Origin: Pleurotus djamor | Taxonomy: Eukaryota > Basidiomycota > Agaricomycetes > Agaricales > Pleurotaceae | Assembly (NCBI GenBank): GCA_029747585.1 | Contig: JAPEVF010000806.1 | Span: forward strand, 1-20,209 | DNA length: 20,209 nt | Direction: 5' to 3' | In this document: positions 8,136 through 18,877 of the stretch, in pieces | Layout: each line of letters starts with the position of its first letter | Numbering within the stretch: position 1 is the first letter of the stretch | The notes under the pieces: generated by a model | The model's input: the letters and a program-made list of their open reading frames with translations, nothing else | What the model was told of the DNA's origin: nothing | Databases searched by the model: none | Made by a program: the position numbers and the translations under genes

Positions 8136-9866
8136 TCAGCCGAGTTGAGCAGAGTATAGTCGATTTCGTGGGCAAAGATGCTCGAACCCCTTTCGCAACG
8201 CGATGTAATCATTTCCCCATCGCATGGCGTTGTATCGCTCCGGAGACCCCTCGAATTGACTGATACTAGGGACAGAGATGGCGAGGGCCATCATGATATA
8301 GAATGAGAGTGTGCGGAATGTCATGGCGAACTGGGCGTCGGTGACGATTGTGATGTCCTTCAAGTTCCATTCAAGGGGCATAGCGGATAGCTCTGCTACA
8401 AGGGAAGGCTTATGACGGGACTTTGAAGTCAGCGGAAGTCAAGAGGTAAGGTAGTTGTCGTACCATATCATTGAACTGGCCCCGTAATGTTAGCCTTTCC
8501 AGTCTCACCGTCCTTTTACTGAGTATCTCTATCGACTGCCGGTCGATTGTCTTCAACCTCAACTCAAGGTTCCTCAAATAAACCAGCTCTGCGTCTCCGA
8601 AAACCTGCCTGAGCTCTACTTCTCCAAAGTTCATTTCAAGGACGACGAGCTTGGTGAGCTGATAGCTCGTTAAGCAATGAGATAGAGCAGAAGTGTTTAC
8701 TGAAAGGTTTGCGTTGATGAGGGGATTGATAGTGAGGGATTTGACGGGGGCGAGGGCGTCAAGGAATTCCCAGCCGTCGTTCCCTTCAGCAGGGAAAATC
8801 GCTGGTCCTCCGGTACATATATCGACCTCGAGGTCTCGTATCGCTGTGTTTTCTTGCAGGAAGGCCGCGATGGCTAGACCCAGTTTTGACCAATCCAATG
8901 GCGGTCTCGTCTGAACGACCGCCGTAGTCAAATGGGATATGTGATCTGCATAAAGCGACTGTGAGCTTGAGTGCAAATATTGAAGAACACGGCGAATACT
9001 GCTGCTCACGTATCTGGGAAAGGAGGGAAGCTATGCGAGGGTATTCAAGTTGATCCATGACCGTTAATTGCGTAAGTTGAGGAAAGCTTTGAATCATATG
9101 AACGATCAAGTCAGAGTTGTGGGGTGCTCCGTCTTCGCCACTCATACGCCATCGTGGAAAGGAAATAGAGAGTTCCTTGACTTCTGAGTGGCGATTTGTG
9201 GCTGTTTCTTGGAAGGTACGGAGAACGACAGGAGCTGTCGATGGTGGAATATGAAGGACGAGAGATCGGGGCTTCATGAGGGAAAACATCGAGTCTATTG
9301 TAGGCGAAGGGCATAGATCCTCGAAGCTGTCACATTCACAACATATTCTGAGCTCATCGAAGCCGTCGCGGAGATTTTGGAAGATCGCTACGGTTTCATC
9401 AGAAGGGAAATTGACGTTCAGTACGAAAGATGAACGGATATAAATTTCGCATTTACTTTGCAAAAGAGGATGGGGGCCGGTGTCCTCAGATGATGACCTT
9501 GGCTTCGGCTCTGCTGAGCCTACAGTGCTGGAAGCAGACTGAAAGAAGTGTTCCAGGGCGTCGATATGGCAGAGTTCGATAGATAACCGCTTGATCCGTC
9601 TAGCAATAGTGATATCCCTGGCTCGAATAGTGATCCGGACCTCAGTAAGAACCACAGGCGCAAATGAGACCTCGTGTTGGCGAAGTTACTTACAAAATCG
9701 CTGCGGTTCTCTCGGGTAAGCTAATGATATTCAAGTTTACCTCTTTGTAGACTTGATCCAGGTGGTTCTCGAGGAGAAAGCGACTTAATCCGATGAGTTT
9801 GTGTCGTTGGCGTCGGGGGATATGAGCCAGTATGGTCAACCAGACGTCATCGGGTAAATCTTTCAT
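8136..9866 (-). CDS. F-box protein, four exons, about 499 aa
   Basis: Exons 9694-9866, 9010-9599, 8464-8945 and 8136-8390; introns 94, 64 and 73 nt; phases 2, 1 and 0 agree at each junction, and the total is 1500 nt. The protein opens MKDLPDDVWLTILAHIPRRQ and continues HKLIGLSRFLLENHLDQVY, a standard N-terminal F-box (residues about 3-45) for Skp1 binding in an SCF ubiquitin ligase. The remainder alternates short strands and helices (SFPQLTQLTVMDQL, LRNLELRLKTID, VRLERLTLRGQF) in the loose leucine-rich pattern common in agaricomycete F-box proteins, where it would hold the substrate. The third junction uses acceptor GCAGAG to keep phase 0; two acceptors just before it would break the frame. 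The start ATG 9864-9866 is the first Met before the F-box. Target unknown. It is a different subfamily from the gene at 2677-3600. Confidence 0.75.
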
Positions 9867-10239
9867 GAGACGCTGCGTAGAGCTTGCTTCAAGAGGAACG
9901 GATGGAGCTGGTTGTGGTTGTGCTGGTAAGACAAGAGAGGCGCTTCCGCNTTTTTTGTTTGGCGAGCTTGGACGAGCGTATTCGAAAGAAACGCATGCAG
10001 GCTGGTGGTGGTTACGGAATGACGGTGCTTGGCCGTCATGGACGCATCCCTAGATAAATAGGAAGGTAATAGGGGGAGGGATCCCTTGCGAAACGACGCG
10101 CCCGACACGGGTTTTAAGCCCTGATTGTATGGTTCAAAAGATTGAGAGAGGAAGTAGTGTGTATTTACATATGTGGGCTAGCTACCTCGAGAGGAATCAA
10201 GTAGGGTATCTATGACTATCAGCGATGGGTAGGCGATCA
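9867..10239. other. Intergenic: F-box gene promoter side and 3' end of the membrane-protein gene
   Basis: No coding or RNA feature is supported. The N at 9950 sits beside a homopolymer T run (9951-9957) and is probably a length ambiguity. The minus-strand frame crossing 9863-10108 overlaps the F-box ATG and has no recognisable domain, so it is best read as 5' leader. Confidence 0.35.
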
Positions 10240-11404
10240 TCAATCTTCTCCAAGTTCTTGTATACCTTCACAGCACAAGCCGCATCCGATACATTCCAGG
10301 CATACTAATCATTGATGTATATTAGCTTCTCGTATGAGACTCTGCGCTTGTTAACTTACCGAGACCACCGCAACAGGCACAGCAGTAACATGGACAACAG
10401 CAGGGGTTCTCAAATGCGCCTGAACATGCTATCAGTGCGGTGTCACTGATCTCGCCACAGAAATGTACTCACTTCGGCAGCACCAAGCTGAAAGCATGAT
10501 ACCCAAGATGATCACGACAAACAAGCCCACGAAGATGACGATAAGGTATAGTTTGTGCTTCGTGAACGCGCCCTCTTCCCGCTTGAGAGGAGATCGGAGA
10601 GGCGTTTCTTGTATCTGTCCAACAGACCCAATTTGTGGAAGGTCGACTCCGTGCGCCTTGCTTGAAAAGGAGGGGCTTTGAACAGGGAAGGTCACTCCTT
10701 CATTTGGCCGTGGGATTCCGTGGGTGGGGTACACGGTAACGACACCAGTATCTGAGCCGACAAGACCATCATCCACATCAGTGACACCCGCTCTCCATTC
10801 ACCAATTCCTTTCCAGTCCCAGTGTCCGAATGAAGCGATAGCCCCACTAGATACCAAGCAGGCGTTGAGGATAAATATACCCGCGACGATGCTGAGCATG
10901 ACGAGCAACGGTAGCAAGAAACGGCGGACTTGAGGTGAGCGATGGCAAGGTTTCTGGGTATCGGCTTCATGGTCATGAGAGTGGTCGTATTCGGAGTGAC
11001 CCTGACGAGGATCGAATGAGAGGTTAGAGGGGAACATGTACGGACAGATTCCACCATCCCCTCCGTCACGACGATGTCCATGCTGGCATTCGAAGTCATT
11101 ATGACGGTAGTGAGCAGGGAGCCGAGCTTGGATAGCGGGCGAATTGATCGGGATATCTTGCATTTTTGCTGCGGCTTTCTCATCCTCGACTACTGGGGGT
11201 GCGTCCTGTCCGACCTTGGTAGTGGAGTTCATGCGCTTGGGAACGTAAGGCGGTGGGTTCGGCGAAGGATATGGACTCGTCTTGGGGTGATTGACGGATG
11301 CGGTGGAGTCATTGTCGTGGAGGAATTGGTTGTAAAAGTCCACAGAGCTCAAAGCAGCCGGTTNGGGGGGAGTACGTATACGAGTACGTTGGGTATCTGG
11401 ACAT
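10240..11404 (-). CDS. Two-pass membrane protein with His-rich N-terminal region and Cys-rich tail (about 351 aa)
   Basis: Exons 10473-11404, 10360-10419 and 10240-10304; introns 53 and 55 nt; stop TGA at 10240-10242. The start is ATG 11402-11404 (MSRYPTYSYTYSP). Ignoring the N at 11364 puts it in frame with PAALSSVDFYNQF and leaves 931 nt in exon 1, which fits the phase-1 donor exactly. Order of features: Pro-rich region with PPPY (about residues 50-53); His/Asp-rich stretch containing CQHGHRRDGGDGG and HSEYDHSHDHE; membrane helix 1 (FLLPLLVMLSIVAGIFIL, about 162-184); a 100-residue loop; helix 2 (LYLIVIFVGLFVVIILGIML, about 285-306); then a tail with 15 cysteines (CC, then CCCPCYCCACC, then CLECIGCGLCC). 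Both ends are predicted on the same side, probably the cytosol. Cys clusters next to a membrane helix are often S-acylated or bind metal. I do not recognise a named family. Confidence 0.75.
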
Positions 11405-11712
11405 CGTTCGTCGCCTGTGAGTTGGCGGATAACTCACGGTCGTACGAGACGATGATGAGGGGGAGAGGAAACCATTCTACCAAGTAGACCAGAGTTTATT
11501 AGTAACCAAAAACCAGCATGAAAGCGCACTAAAGCAAACGAAGAGATAGTTCCTGTGTTAGTCCCAGTTTTTAGGCATGACAGGAGGAACTAGCTCGTTA
11601 GGGGGTGTTTCCCCTAGCGCGGCACGTGCGCATTCAGGGCAGGTGTTTACGCGACAAGGTTGACTCAGTCACCGCGCGATTTCTCCTTTTCTTATTACTT
11701 GGCTGCACCACG
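11405..11712. promoter_or_regulatory. Shared divergent promoter between the membrane-protein and HELLS-like genes
   Basis: The two ATGs (11404 on the minus strand, 11713 on the plus strand) are 308 bp apart and point away from each other, so this must hold both promoters. It contains CACGTG at 11623-11628 (a bHLH E-box) and a perfect TGACTCA at 11661-11667, the site bound by Gcn4/Cpc1 bZIP activators in fungi. Both lie closer to the HELLS-like gene. No clear TATA box is visible. Assigning the factors is inference from the motifs. Confidence 0.5.
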
Positions 11713-14700
11713 ATGAGGGACTCAACGTCGCGCTCAACGTCTCCGTCCAGGATGAACTCCCCGAACTCTCCGTCTAGGTGCTCAAGTGCGGCACCCAGCT
11801 CAGCCTACTCGCCGCCTTCAAGTCGTTGCCAAAGCGTCTTAGTGTCGGAGCCTGATGACGACTCCGAGATGGTGGTCCCTATCACTATTGAAAATACGAC
11901 AGAGGATGTTGAGCCCATTGCTGATGTATGTGACGCGCATCTTATGCCTTCTCGCTCGCTGATAAATAGTTCAGGACCAATTTGACAAGCTCACGCGTGT
12001 CCTCGAGAAATCTGCTCTGTTTTCGAAGATACTGACGGAGAGGATGGAAGAAGATAAGCTGAGGGTTGCTGAGGAGAGGAAGAGACGCGAAGAAGCTAGA
12101 AAGGAGAGCGAGAAGTCTGCCAAGTTGAAGGGAAAGAAACGAGTTCTCGACGAAGCCGATGACGAACGCTTGGCTGAAGCTGACGCGGATATTCCTGTAT
12201 TCCCTCAACCGCCGCTCATTACAGGAGCCAAGATGATGAACCACCAGCTGGAAGGTTTGCAATGGATGGTTGCATTGCATCAGAACGGGATTGCTGGAAT
12301 TCTGGGTACGTGATCCACCACTCTGTTCCTTCCACAACGAATAACCACTTCGCTTCCATAGGCGATGAAATGGGCTTGGGCAAGACCTTGCAAACAATAT
12401 CATTTGCCGCATATTTACTCGAAAGCAACTACAAGAGGCCATTTCTCATCGTATGCCCACTTAGCGTTTTGAACAATTGGGTTCAAGAGTTTCGGAAGTT
12501 TGCTCCTGAAGTACGTCCATCCTCCCGGTTAGCGCGTGTTCTTGAGACTGAACTTCGGCTCAGATCCCCGTTTGCATGTATCATGGGTCGCCAGCTGAGC
12601 GGGCAGACCTACGGCGGAACGTAATGGTACAACCTCCAGATGACGAGGAAGGCGAAAGCGATGATGACCAGATGCAGAAAGCACTAGCCAAGCGAGGAGG
12701 AAAGCGCAAGGGCAAGCCGGCCAAGTCTAGGAGTGCCAGCCATACGACGAAGAAGAGGTCTGCGACTGATGAGACGCAAACAAAACTCTCCTTCGCGTCC
12801 TCTAACGCGAAACAGGCTCCGAGGAGATCAGCCAGATCAGGAGCGAAACGCCGGAAAGTCAGTCCAGAAGAGAGTGATGATGAACGTCCTAAGGAGGATG
12901 GAGATTCGCTACCCACTAGCACCCTCAAGCCAGTCTTTCCCGTCATTGTGACAACTTACGAGATTCTTATCCGTGACCGTCCCCATCTTGAAAAATATAG
13001 ATGGGGCTACATCGTCGTCGACGAGGGACACAGGTTGAAGAACATAGACTGTCGTCTCATAAGGGAGATCAAGAAGCTGGGTTATGGAGGTGGTGGCGAT
13101 GGAGGTGGTAGGATGATTCTGACTGGCACGCCCTTGCAGGTCAGTTGGATAATTTCCAATGTTCAACCCGGATAACTTCAACCTGATTTTAGAACAACAT
13201 CGCGGAGCTGTGGTCATTGCTCAATTTCGTTCTTCCAGAAATATTTAAGGACGTTGATACCTTCCAGGACATGTGAGCATGACTTCCCTTTCGGCTTGCC
13301 ACAAACCCTCATTTCGACCACAGGTTCAACCTTCCAACCCTCGAGAAGGCTATTGGATCTGAACGGGCTGGCCGTCTCATCACCTCGCTCCATGACATCC
13401 TCAAGCCGTTCCTCCTGAGACGCCTCAAGTCCGACGTTTTCAAAGGTCAGACCCGTGTATATAGTTGATTTGCGCGATTTGACATCCTTTATTATAGATG
13501 ACGGTACTGGCACCTCTCGGGGACGTATCCCTCCCAAGAAGGAGTATGTTCTGTATGCGCCATTGACGGAAACGCAGAAGGCGTTGTATGAGCAAGTCGT
13601 CAACGGTAGCCTACGTAGCTGGCTCATCTCCAAGGGTGGTGCCGCTTCCGGCTTCGCATCGCTAGCTGGCGATGATGAATCAAAAGCGGTCGGCGCAAAC
13701 GCTGCTGGGGAGGAACCGACATCTACTAAACCTGTGAAGAAGAGTAATGTCAAGGAGGAGGACTCCCAGGCTCCTGGTAGGAAACGCAAGTCGAGGAGGC
13801 AGACCGTCAAAGCCCGCTACGATGTTGACGGCGATGATGACGAGTACTTTGAGATGCTCGAAAATGGGATGTTAGATGATCGCGGGTTAATCAAGGTGGA
13901 ACGTGACGATACAGAGGAAGCAAAAGAGATGATGCTCCTCGCACAACGTCGCGAGATGAAGGCAGCAAGTAAGCGTCGTCCCCTGCTTTGATTATCCTTG
14001 AGCTAACCTACACGATACCTAGTTCAACGCGTCAATAACCTGAAGCTTCAGAACCCCGTCATGCAACTGCGCAATGTCTGCTCCCACCCGTTTCTTTTCG
14101 ATTGGCCAACCGATCCAGCCAGTCGCCAACCAGTCGTTGACCATCGGCTTGTGGATTATAGTGGCAAGATGATGGTTCTAGAACGGCTGCTGGACGGGCT
14201 GTTTGCTGGCGGCCACAAGGTCCTTCTTTTCAGCCAATTCACGAAGATGCTGGATATCATTGAGGTACGAACACTTTCCCCTTCACGTTCCATGTGTCGC
14301 TCACAAACGCGAATAGGACTGGGCTGTCGAAATGAAATCCCTCAACTTATGTCGCATTGATGGCTCTACTTCGGCTGCTGACCGAATACAAGAGGTAGAA
14401 CGTTTTCAGACCGGTGGCGATGACCCAGACGCGCCGATCCTCTTCCTCTTGAGTACGCGAGCTGGTGGCTTGGGTATCAACCTGACGGCAGCAGACACGG
14501 TCGTTTTTTACGATCAAGATTGGGTCAGTTGGTCTTCATTCTGATGCATGCCGTCCCCCCTCACATCATGACTGAAGAACCCTCAAATGGACATCCAAGC
14601 TCAAGACCGAGCGCATCGAATAGGGCAGACCAAACCTGTCCTCATCTATCGCCTAGTCAGCTCTCATACCATTGAAGAGAAGATCATGCAGCGGGCGACG

Positions 14701-15109
14701 GAGAAACGGAAACTTGAAGCCATGGTCATTGCCAAAGGTGCGCCGGCGTTTTCGTATTTCCTATCCCTGTAGCTAGTTCTGATGCCTCTTGCTATTGATA
14801 GGAAAGTTTAAGATGCCTGGCGCTTCATCTACCTCTTCGAAGAATACCTTCAGTCTGGCGGAGCTAGCTGCGGACCTTATGGCCCTTGAAGGAGAGAAGA
14901 TCAACGTGGTGCCTAACACGCAGGCAGGCAAGAAGGGGGTTTTGTCCGACAAGGATTTAGCAGCCTTGCTGGACCGAAGTGATAGCGTTTTCGCTGGTTC
15001 GGCTCCTTCTGACACCTTAGCACGCACCAGCGCTGCTCGTACGGATGGCAAGGCTGCTTTCTCGGTCTTCAACTCGGACGCTCCACGTTCCAATCCATCC
15101 GAACTCTAG
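11713..15109 (+). CDS. SNF2-family chromatin remodelling ATPase of the HELLS/Lsh/Irc5 group (about 952 aa)
   Basis: Eleven exons: 11713-11925, 11975-12305, 12362-12510, 12564-13139, 13193-13272, 13324-13445, 13498-13968, 14023-14264, 14317-14523, 14578-14737, 14802-15109. All ten introns (49-64 nt) are GT-AG with matching phases, giving 2859 nt. Helicase motifs in order: GDEMGLGKT (I, residues 182-190), [12 protein letters not shown] (Ia), DEGHRLKN (II, 384-391), LTGTPLQNN (III), [12 protein letters not shown] (IV), [10 protein letters not shown] (V, 774-783), [11 protein letters not shown] (VI, 804-814). The DEGH box and [19 protein letters not shown] match HELLS/DDM1/Irc5 rather than ISWI or CHD. 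These enzymes slide nucleosomes in the nucleus and act in DNA methylation, silencing and repair. The N-terminus has a Ser-rich segment and a Lys/Glu coiled coil (about 90-140). Two charged insertions stand out: residues about 254-349 between motifs Ia and II, and about 525-640 in lobe 2. The start is the first in-frame ATG. Confidence 0.93.
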
Positions 15110-15879
15110 TACATACTATCCGAACTAAATCTCAACTAATGTTTTGTGTATTCGCTTTCGAGCTCTGTTGCAATGTTTTCGACGAGTCTGTCACTTGTAT
15201 ATTGTATAATCACTAGTGTACTTACTTCCTAAATATTCATTACTGTGTCATTGTTAGTGTGTTTTGCTCACCACGGCGACCTCAGCAATCCTGTTACCAG
15301 ACATCGGTCATGGCTCGAGGCTTTATTTGAAGGATAAGGCTACTCCAAATAGCTCATGTAGGCGAGAAAGATTATTCTGTGGCCGCTTGGAGGTCGATAT
15401 GGCTTTGACCGTTCTTTGAAGAGCCCTCAACATGGTCATCGGATCGGACGAAAGCTCCTGGGCCTTTGACTTGCCTTTGTATGAGGTTGTGGAAATATGA
15501 AACTATCGACGGTTTCCTATGTCGACAACCTCATAGCGACCTGGTAACGAGGCTACAAAAGCTCCACTGAGATATTCGAGTTCTGGATAAGGTGGTAAGA
15601 TACCCGTGGATCAGGCTGATATTATAGGGTTGACCCCTCGACATCAGGGGACCTTTTGAAGACAGAAGCAGAAGGCTTTTCTTTTCAGGTTTCGTAGTGC
15701 AGGTACTCAGAACGAGCTACTCTCCGTTTACATAAGTAGCACATCGTCCTAGCTCTTAAACGGTAAAGTTGCCATCGCACCTCGCTGAATCAGGGGACTC
15801 CTGTGACGGATGCCTATAGTAAAAATTCGGACGTCTAGCCAAACTCCAACACTTCCACGTACATTCAACCAACTCCATA
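15110..15879. other. Intergenic spacer between the HELLS-like gene and the first MYND gene
   Basis: No gene is supported. It should hold the 3' UTR of the HELLS-like gene and, near 15700-15879, the promoter of the ankyrin-MYND gene, whose leader from 15841 is CA/CT-rich. The sequence TCAGGGGAC occurs twice (about 15646 and 15792), each containing AGGGG, the core of the yeast stress-response element; that link is weak. An 11-bp inverted repeat is listed separately. Confidence 0.4.
15480..15535. repeat. Perfect 11-bp inverted repeat with nested short stem
   Basis: Arms TATGAGGTTGT (15480-15490) and ACAACCTCATA (15525-15535) are exact reverse complements around a 34-nt loop. The loop itself contains GGAAA and TTTCC, so a second stem can form inside. 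No coding frame crosses it. It may be a dyad-symmetric regulatory site, a stem in a transcript, or the remnant of a small non-autonomous element; no target-site duplication is evident. Confidence 0.6.
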
Positions 15880-17225
15880 ATGCCCCAGAGAAACGACGCT
15901 GGACTTATCGTCACTCCTGAGATGAGTAGCATCCTCAGTCAAGCTGGCTTTATATCCGGTGCCCAAGGGGTACGACTGCGAGATCTTCACATGCGGGGTG
16001 CGACAATCTTGTTGCTCAGGCTCCCGAGCTTGTTGACGTTCTCCAAAGGGTCGCTGGACTTCGACATGAGCCGCCTTTCGTACTTCGCTCAGGCGTGCAT
16101 CTGTGGTGGTATAAACGAAGTNAAAAAAGGCGAGTTCGTTAATTTTATACCTCTGGTCAGTTCTCAGACCTGGACATCCTATAGGCAGTCGAATCTCGGG
16201 CTGCTCCCTCTCTAGGCGGAACAGAAGGAGCCTTTGAGCTGGGATATGCCTCGCTTATAGTTAAAGGTTCGCAGCATATCCGACGTGCACCACCAGGACG
16301 TAGACTCGCACACGACGAGGTCCTGAGGTATCTCGTTCTCAATGGCATGCCTGTCGACGTCCCCGATATATTTGGATTCACGGCTCTCGCCCATGCCACC
16401 GCTCATCAAGTTCCCCGCCTTGACCTCGCCCGAAGCTTGCTCAACCTAGGAAAAGCGAAGATTGACCATCAAAACCGATACGGTCGAACCGCTCTTTTGG
16501 ACTCCTTCGAATTCGCCTTAGAATGCGGGAATGGTTCAATAGATCTTCTCATGGAGCATGGTGCTGACTTGGATGTGGTCGATGCCGACGGTTGCAGTGG
16601 GAGGAACGAATTTGAGGTCCATGGACCGATGGTCGCTACCTGCGTCAGAAAGTGGATGAGGATTCGCCACGGCCCTGGGTATAGGATGGGTGGGTCGCTT
16701 CTCTGCGCGGGTTGTGGAGGAAAGGGAACGCTCGTTTGCGCTAAATGCAAAGTCGTCAGATATTGTTCCTCCAGATGCCAGAGTATGTGTTTATCCTGCA
16801 TTCCCGGTTCGATTTCTGACATTCAACTATTTCCTAGAGGCCGATTGGGGAACGCACAAACGCTCGTGTACACCACATCCCCCCTCCAGTAGGGTGACAG
16901 TCAAACTGTCTTCTCACATAGTCGACCTTATGGCATTGATTCGTAGTGAAGTCCAAACTTCGCGTCCCACCGTTGTCAAGATTGAAATTCCCTTCATACC
17001 GCCGGCAACACCGAGGCTTCCACTGGCCTTCGAGTGTGCACCAAGAAGAGGGACATGTTGTGCGTCATCAAAGAGGCAGACAACTCGGGAGCTTACCACC
17101 AGATTTTGAAAGTCGTGAAATCAAAGGGGGTCTTGGGACTAAAGGCGTATTTCTCTGCGCAATTTACCGACCAATGCGAGCTAGAGATTGTGGTTGGAGA
17201 AGTACTGGAGGGGCAAACTTGGTAG
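15880..17225 (+). CDS. Ankyrin-repeat MYND zinc-finger protein, copy A, with C-terminal frameshift
   Basis: Exons 15880-15997, 16049-16137 (or ending 16119), 16185-16782 and 16838 onward; introns are 51, 47 (or 65) and 55 nt, at the same positions as in copy B. Order: a short N-terminal unit (DAGLIVTPEMSSILSQAGFI), ankyrin-like repeats from GMPVDVPDIFGFTALAHA to LLMEHGADLDVVDADG, then a MYND finger CAGCGGKGTLVCAKCKV, RYCSSRCQ and KADWGTHKRSC, with all eight zinc ligands (seven Cys, one His). MYND fingers bind proline-rich peptides. Near 17011-17016 the frame loses one base relative to copy B: the original frame stops at 17109, whereas the other frame restores VCTKKRDMLCVIKEAD to GEVLEGQTW and a stop at 17225. 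I see no intron that would repair this. Either the C-terminal domain is lost in vivo or one base is missing in the assembly. Exact function unknown. Confidence 0.75.
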
Positions 17226-17467
17226 GCAACTGGAGGTTTCATTCCCTTTGTCTGGGACGTCCTTCACCAGGCCCATTTACAGTACCAGCGACGCAACAGA
17301 AACTCTTGCCGCTGTAGAGTATGTAATGCTCGATTAGTCTAGTTTTCATCCATTCCCGCCAATGTTTTGAGCCTCTTTGCCCCTTTCTCCAACCAACCCC
17401 TAAGGTGACGGAAATTTGCGAATGCGACCAAGCCCTTTGTTCACTTGTCACATTTACCAGTCTCATC
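17226..17467. promoter_or_regulatory. Spacer between the tandem MYND genes
   Basis: This short stretch of 242 bp must carry the 3' UTR of copy A and the promoter of copy B. It is pyrimidine-rich toward the copy B start (CCCTTTCTCCAACCAACCCC at 17380-17399). No other feature is visible. Confidence 0.4.
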
Positions 17468-18877
17468 ATGATCCAATCGTCCGATGCTGGGTTGAAATTC
17501 ACGCCAGAAATGAGGAGACTCCTCGATCAGCCTGGGTTCATCTCGCTGGAATGCGGTGGTTCACGGTTGCGGGAGCTTTACGTTGATGGTGCGTACCACG
17601 CCCACAGCAGATTTCCTTATCTGACTTTTTTATGATGCGCCCCCATCACAGGTTCAGCCGGCTTCGATGTGGATCGCCTCTCGAACTTCGGGCGAATGTG
17701 CTTTATGGCCCAATTTGATGAGGTTCAGCGGGTGCGTTACCGTCTTTGTGTCTCATGTCATTTGCTAGGTGGTTGACCTCTAGTCAAACAGCTCGTTGAA
17801 TCGGGCCAAGCGCCTCCTTTAGATGGAACAGTCGGCGCGTATGAATTTGGATACGCCACGCTCATCATCAGCGGCGCGCAGAGAATTCAACCTCCTCCTT
17901 CAGTGAAACTTCGACATGACGACCTCCTCCGTTACCTCATCTCCAAAGGCATGCCCGTCGACGTCCCTGACATCGTTGGCTTCACCGCCTTGTACCATTC
18001 CTTGGTCAGCCCGCTCGCGCATGTGGATATCGCACGGACGCTCATAACCGCAGGAAAAGCCGACGTCAACCATCAGAGTCGTTACGGCGACACCATTCTA
18101 ATGGGGGCTTTCCAGCTAGCCCACCGCCGTGGATCAGACGTCGTGAATCTCTTGATGGAGCACGGTGCGGACTTGGACATTGTTGACGCGGATGGGATGT
18201 CTGGAAGGCAGATGTTCGTGAAATGTGGACCTGCTGTCGCCGCTTGCGTGAATAACTGGTTGAAAACTCGCGAAGGCGTTCGGTCGGGAGGTATCGTGTG
18301 TGCAACTTGTGGAGGAAAAGGGTTACACGTTTGTGCACGATGCAAAGTCGTGAGGTATTGCTCTGCTACATGTCAGAGTACGTTCGCCCCCTTGGCTGAT
18401 CGGGTTTGGATCTGACTTGCTTCTCTAGAGTCGGACTGGGCTACCCACAAGCGGTCATGTACCCCGGCTTCGCCGTCTAACACTGTTACGGTTAAGCCAT
18501 TCTACAACCCCGCCATGGGACATATCTACCCCACCGCGTCGCTTTACGGTGGGCACGTAGACGACTCATACAACTTCCAACCTCGTAAGGAAAGCAAGAA
18601 GTCCCGTCCATTGATCGTCAAAATCCAGCTTCCTTTCGACCTCTCCGCTGGTAGAGCAAGTGCGAATAGCACTGTCGATCTTCTCGTCTATACAAAGAAG
18701 AAGGATTTCGTCTGTGGGATCCGAAAGTCGGATAATGCGAGGGCGTATAACGAAATCTCAAGGGTCGTGAGAGAGAAAGGAGTTGCAGGTGCTAAGGCAT
18801 ATTTCTCGGCGCATCTGGCTGGCAAGGACGAGTTGGTGATTGTGACTGGTCAAGTCCTGGACGCTCAGCCGTGGTAG
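17468..18877 (+). CDS. Ankyrin-repeat MYND zinc-finger protein, copy B, intact (about 411 aa)
   Basis: Exons 17468-17588, 17652-17731, 17792-18377 and 18429-18877; introns 63, 60 and 51 nt; phases 1, 0 and 1 match and the coding length is 1236 nt. The start ATG 17468 aligns with the copy A start (DAGLKFTPEMRRLLDQPGFI). Ankyrin-like repeats occupy about residues 113-205 (GMPVDVPDIVGFTALYHSL, LLMEHGADLDIVDADG). The MYND finger spans 237-273: CATCGGKGLHVCARCKV, RYCSATCQ, KSDWATHKRSC. A conserved C-terminal domain follows (PLIVKIQLPFDL, LLVYTKKKDFVCGI, AKAYFSAHLAGKDELVIV), which I cannot name. The third intron splits the MYND finger at the same codon as in copy A, confirming tandem duplication. 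The protein is probably a protein-protein adaptor; no catalytic domain is present, so methyltransferase activity is not implied. Confidence 0.88.

Noticed and set aside
14738..14801. Premature end of the HELLS-like protein (stop at 14770-14772 after motif VI)
   Set aside because: The stop lies inside a 64-nt GT-AG intron with matching phase; splicing continues into a C-terminal exon reading [10 protein letters not shown].
15998..16048. Reading MYND copy A straight through its first intron
   Set aside because: The 51 nt are open and in frame, but copy B has an intron at the same codon with a stop-containing sequence, and GT-AG borders are present, so splicing is more likely.
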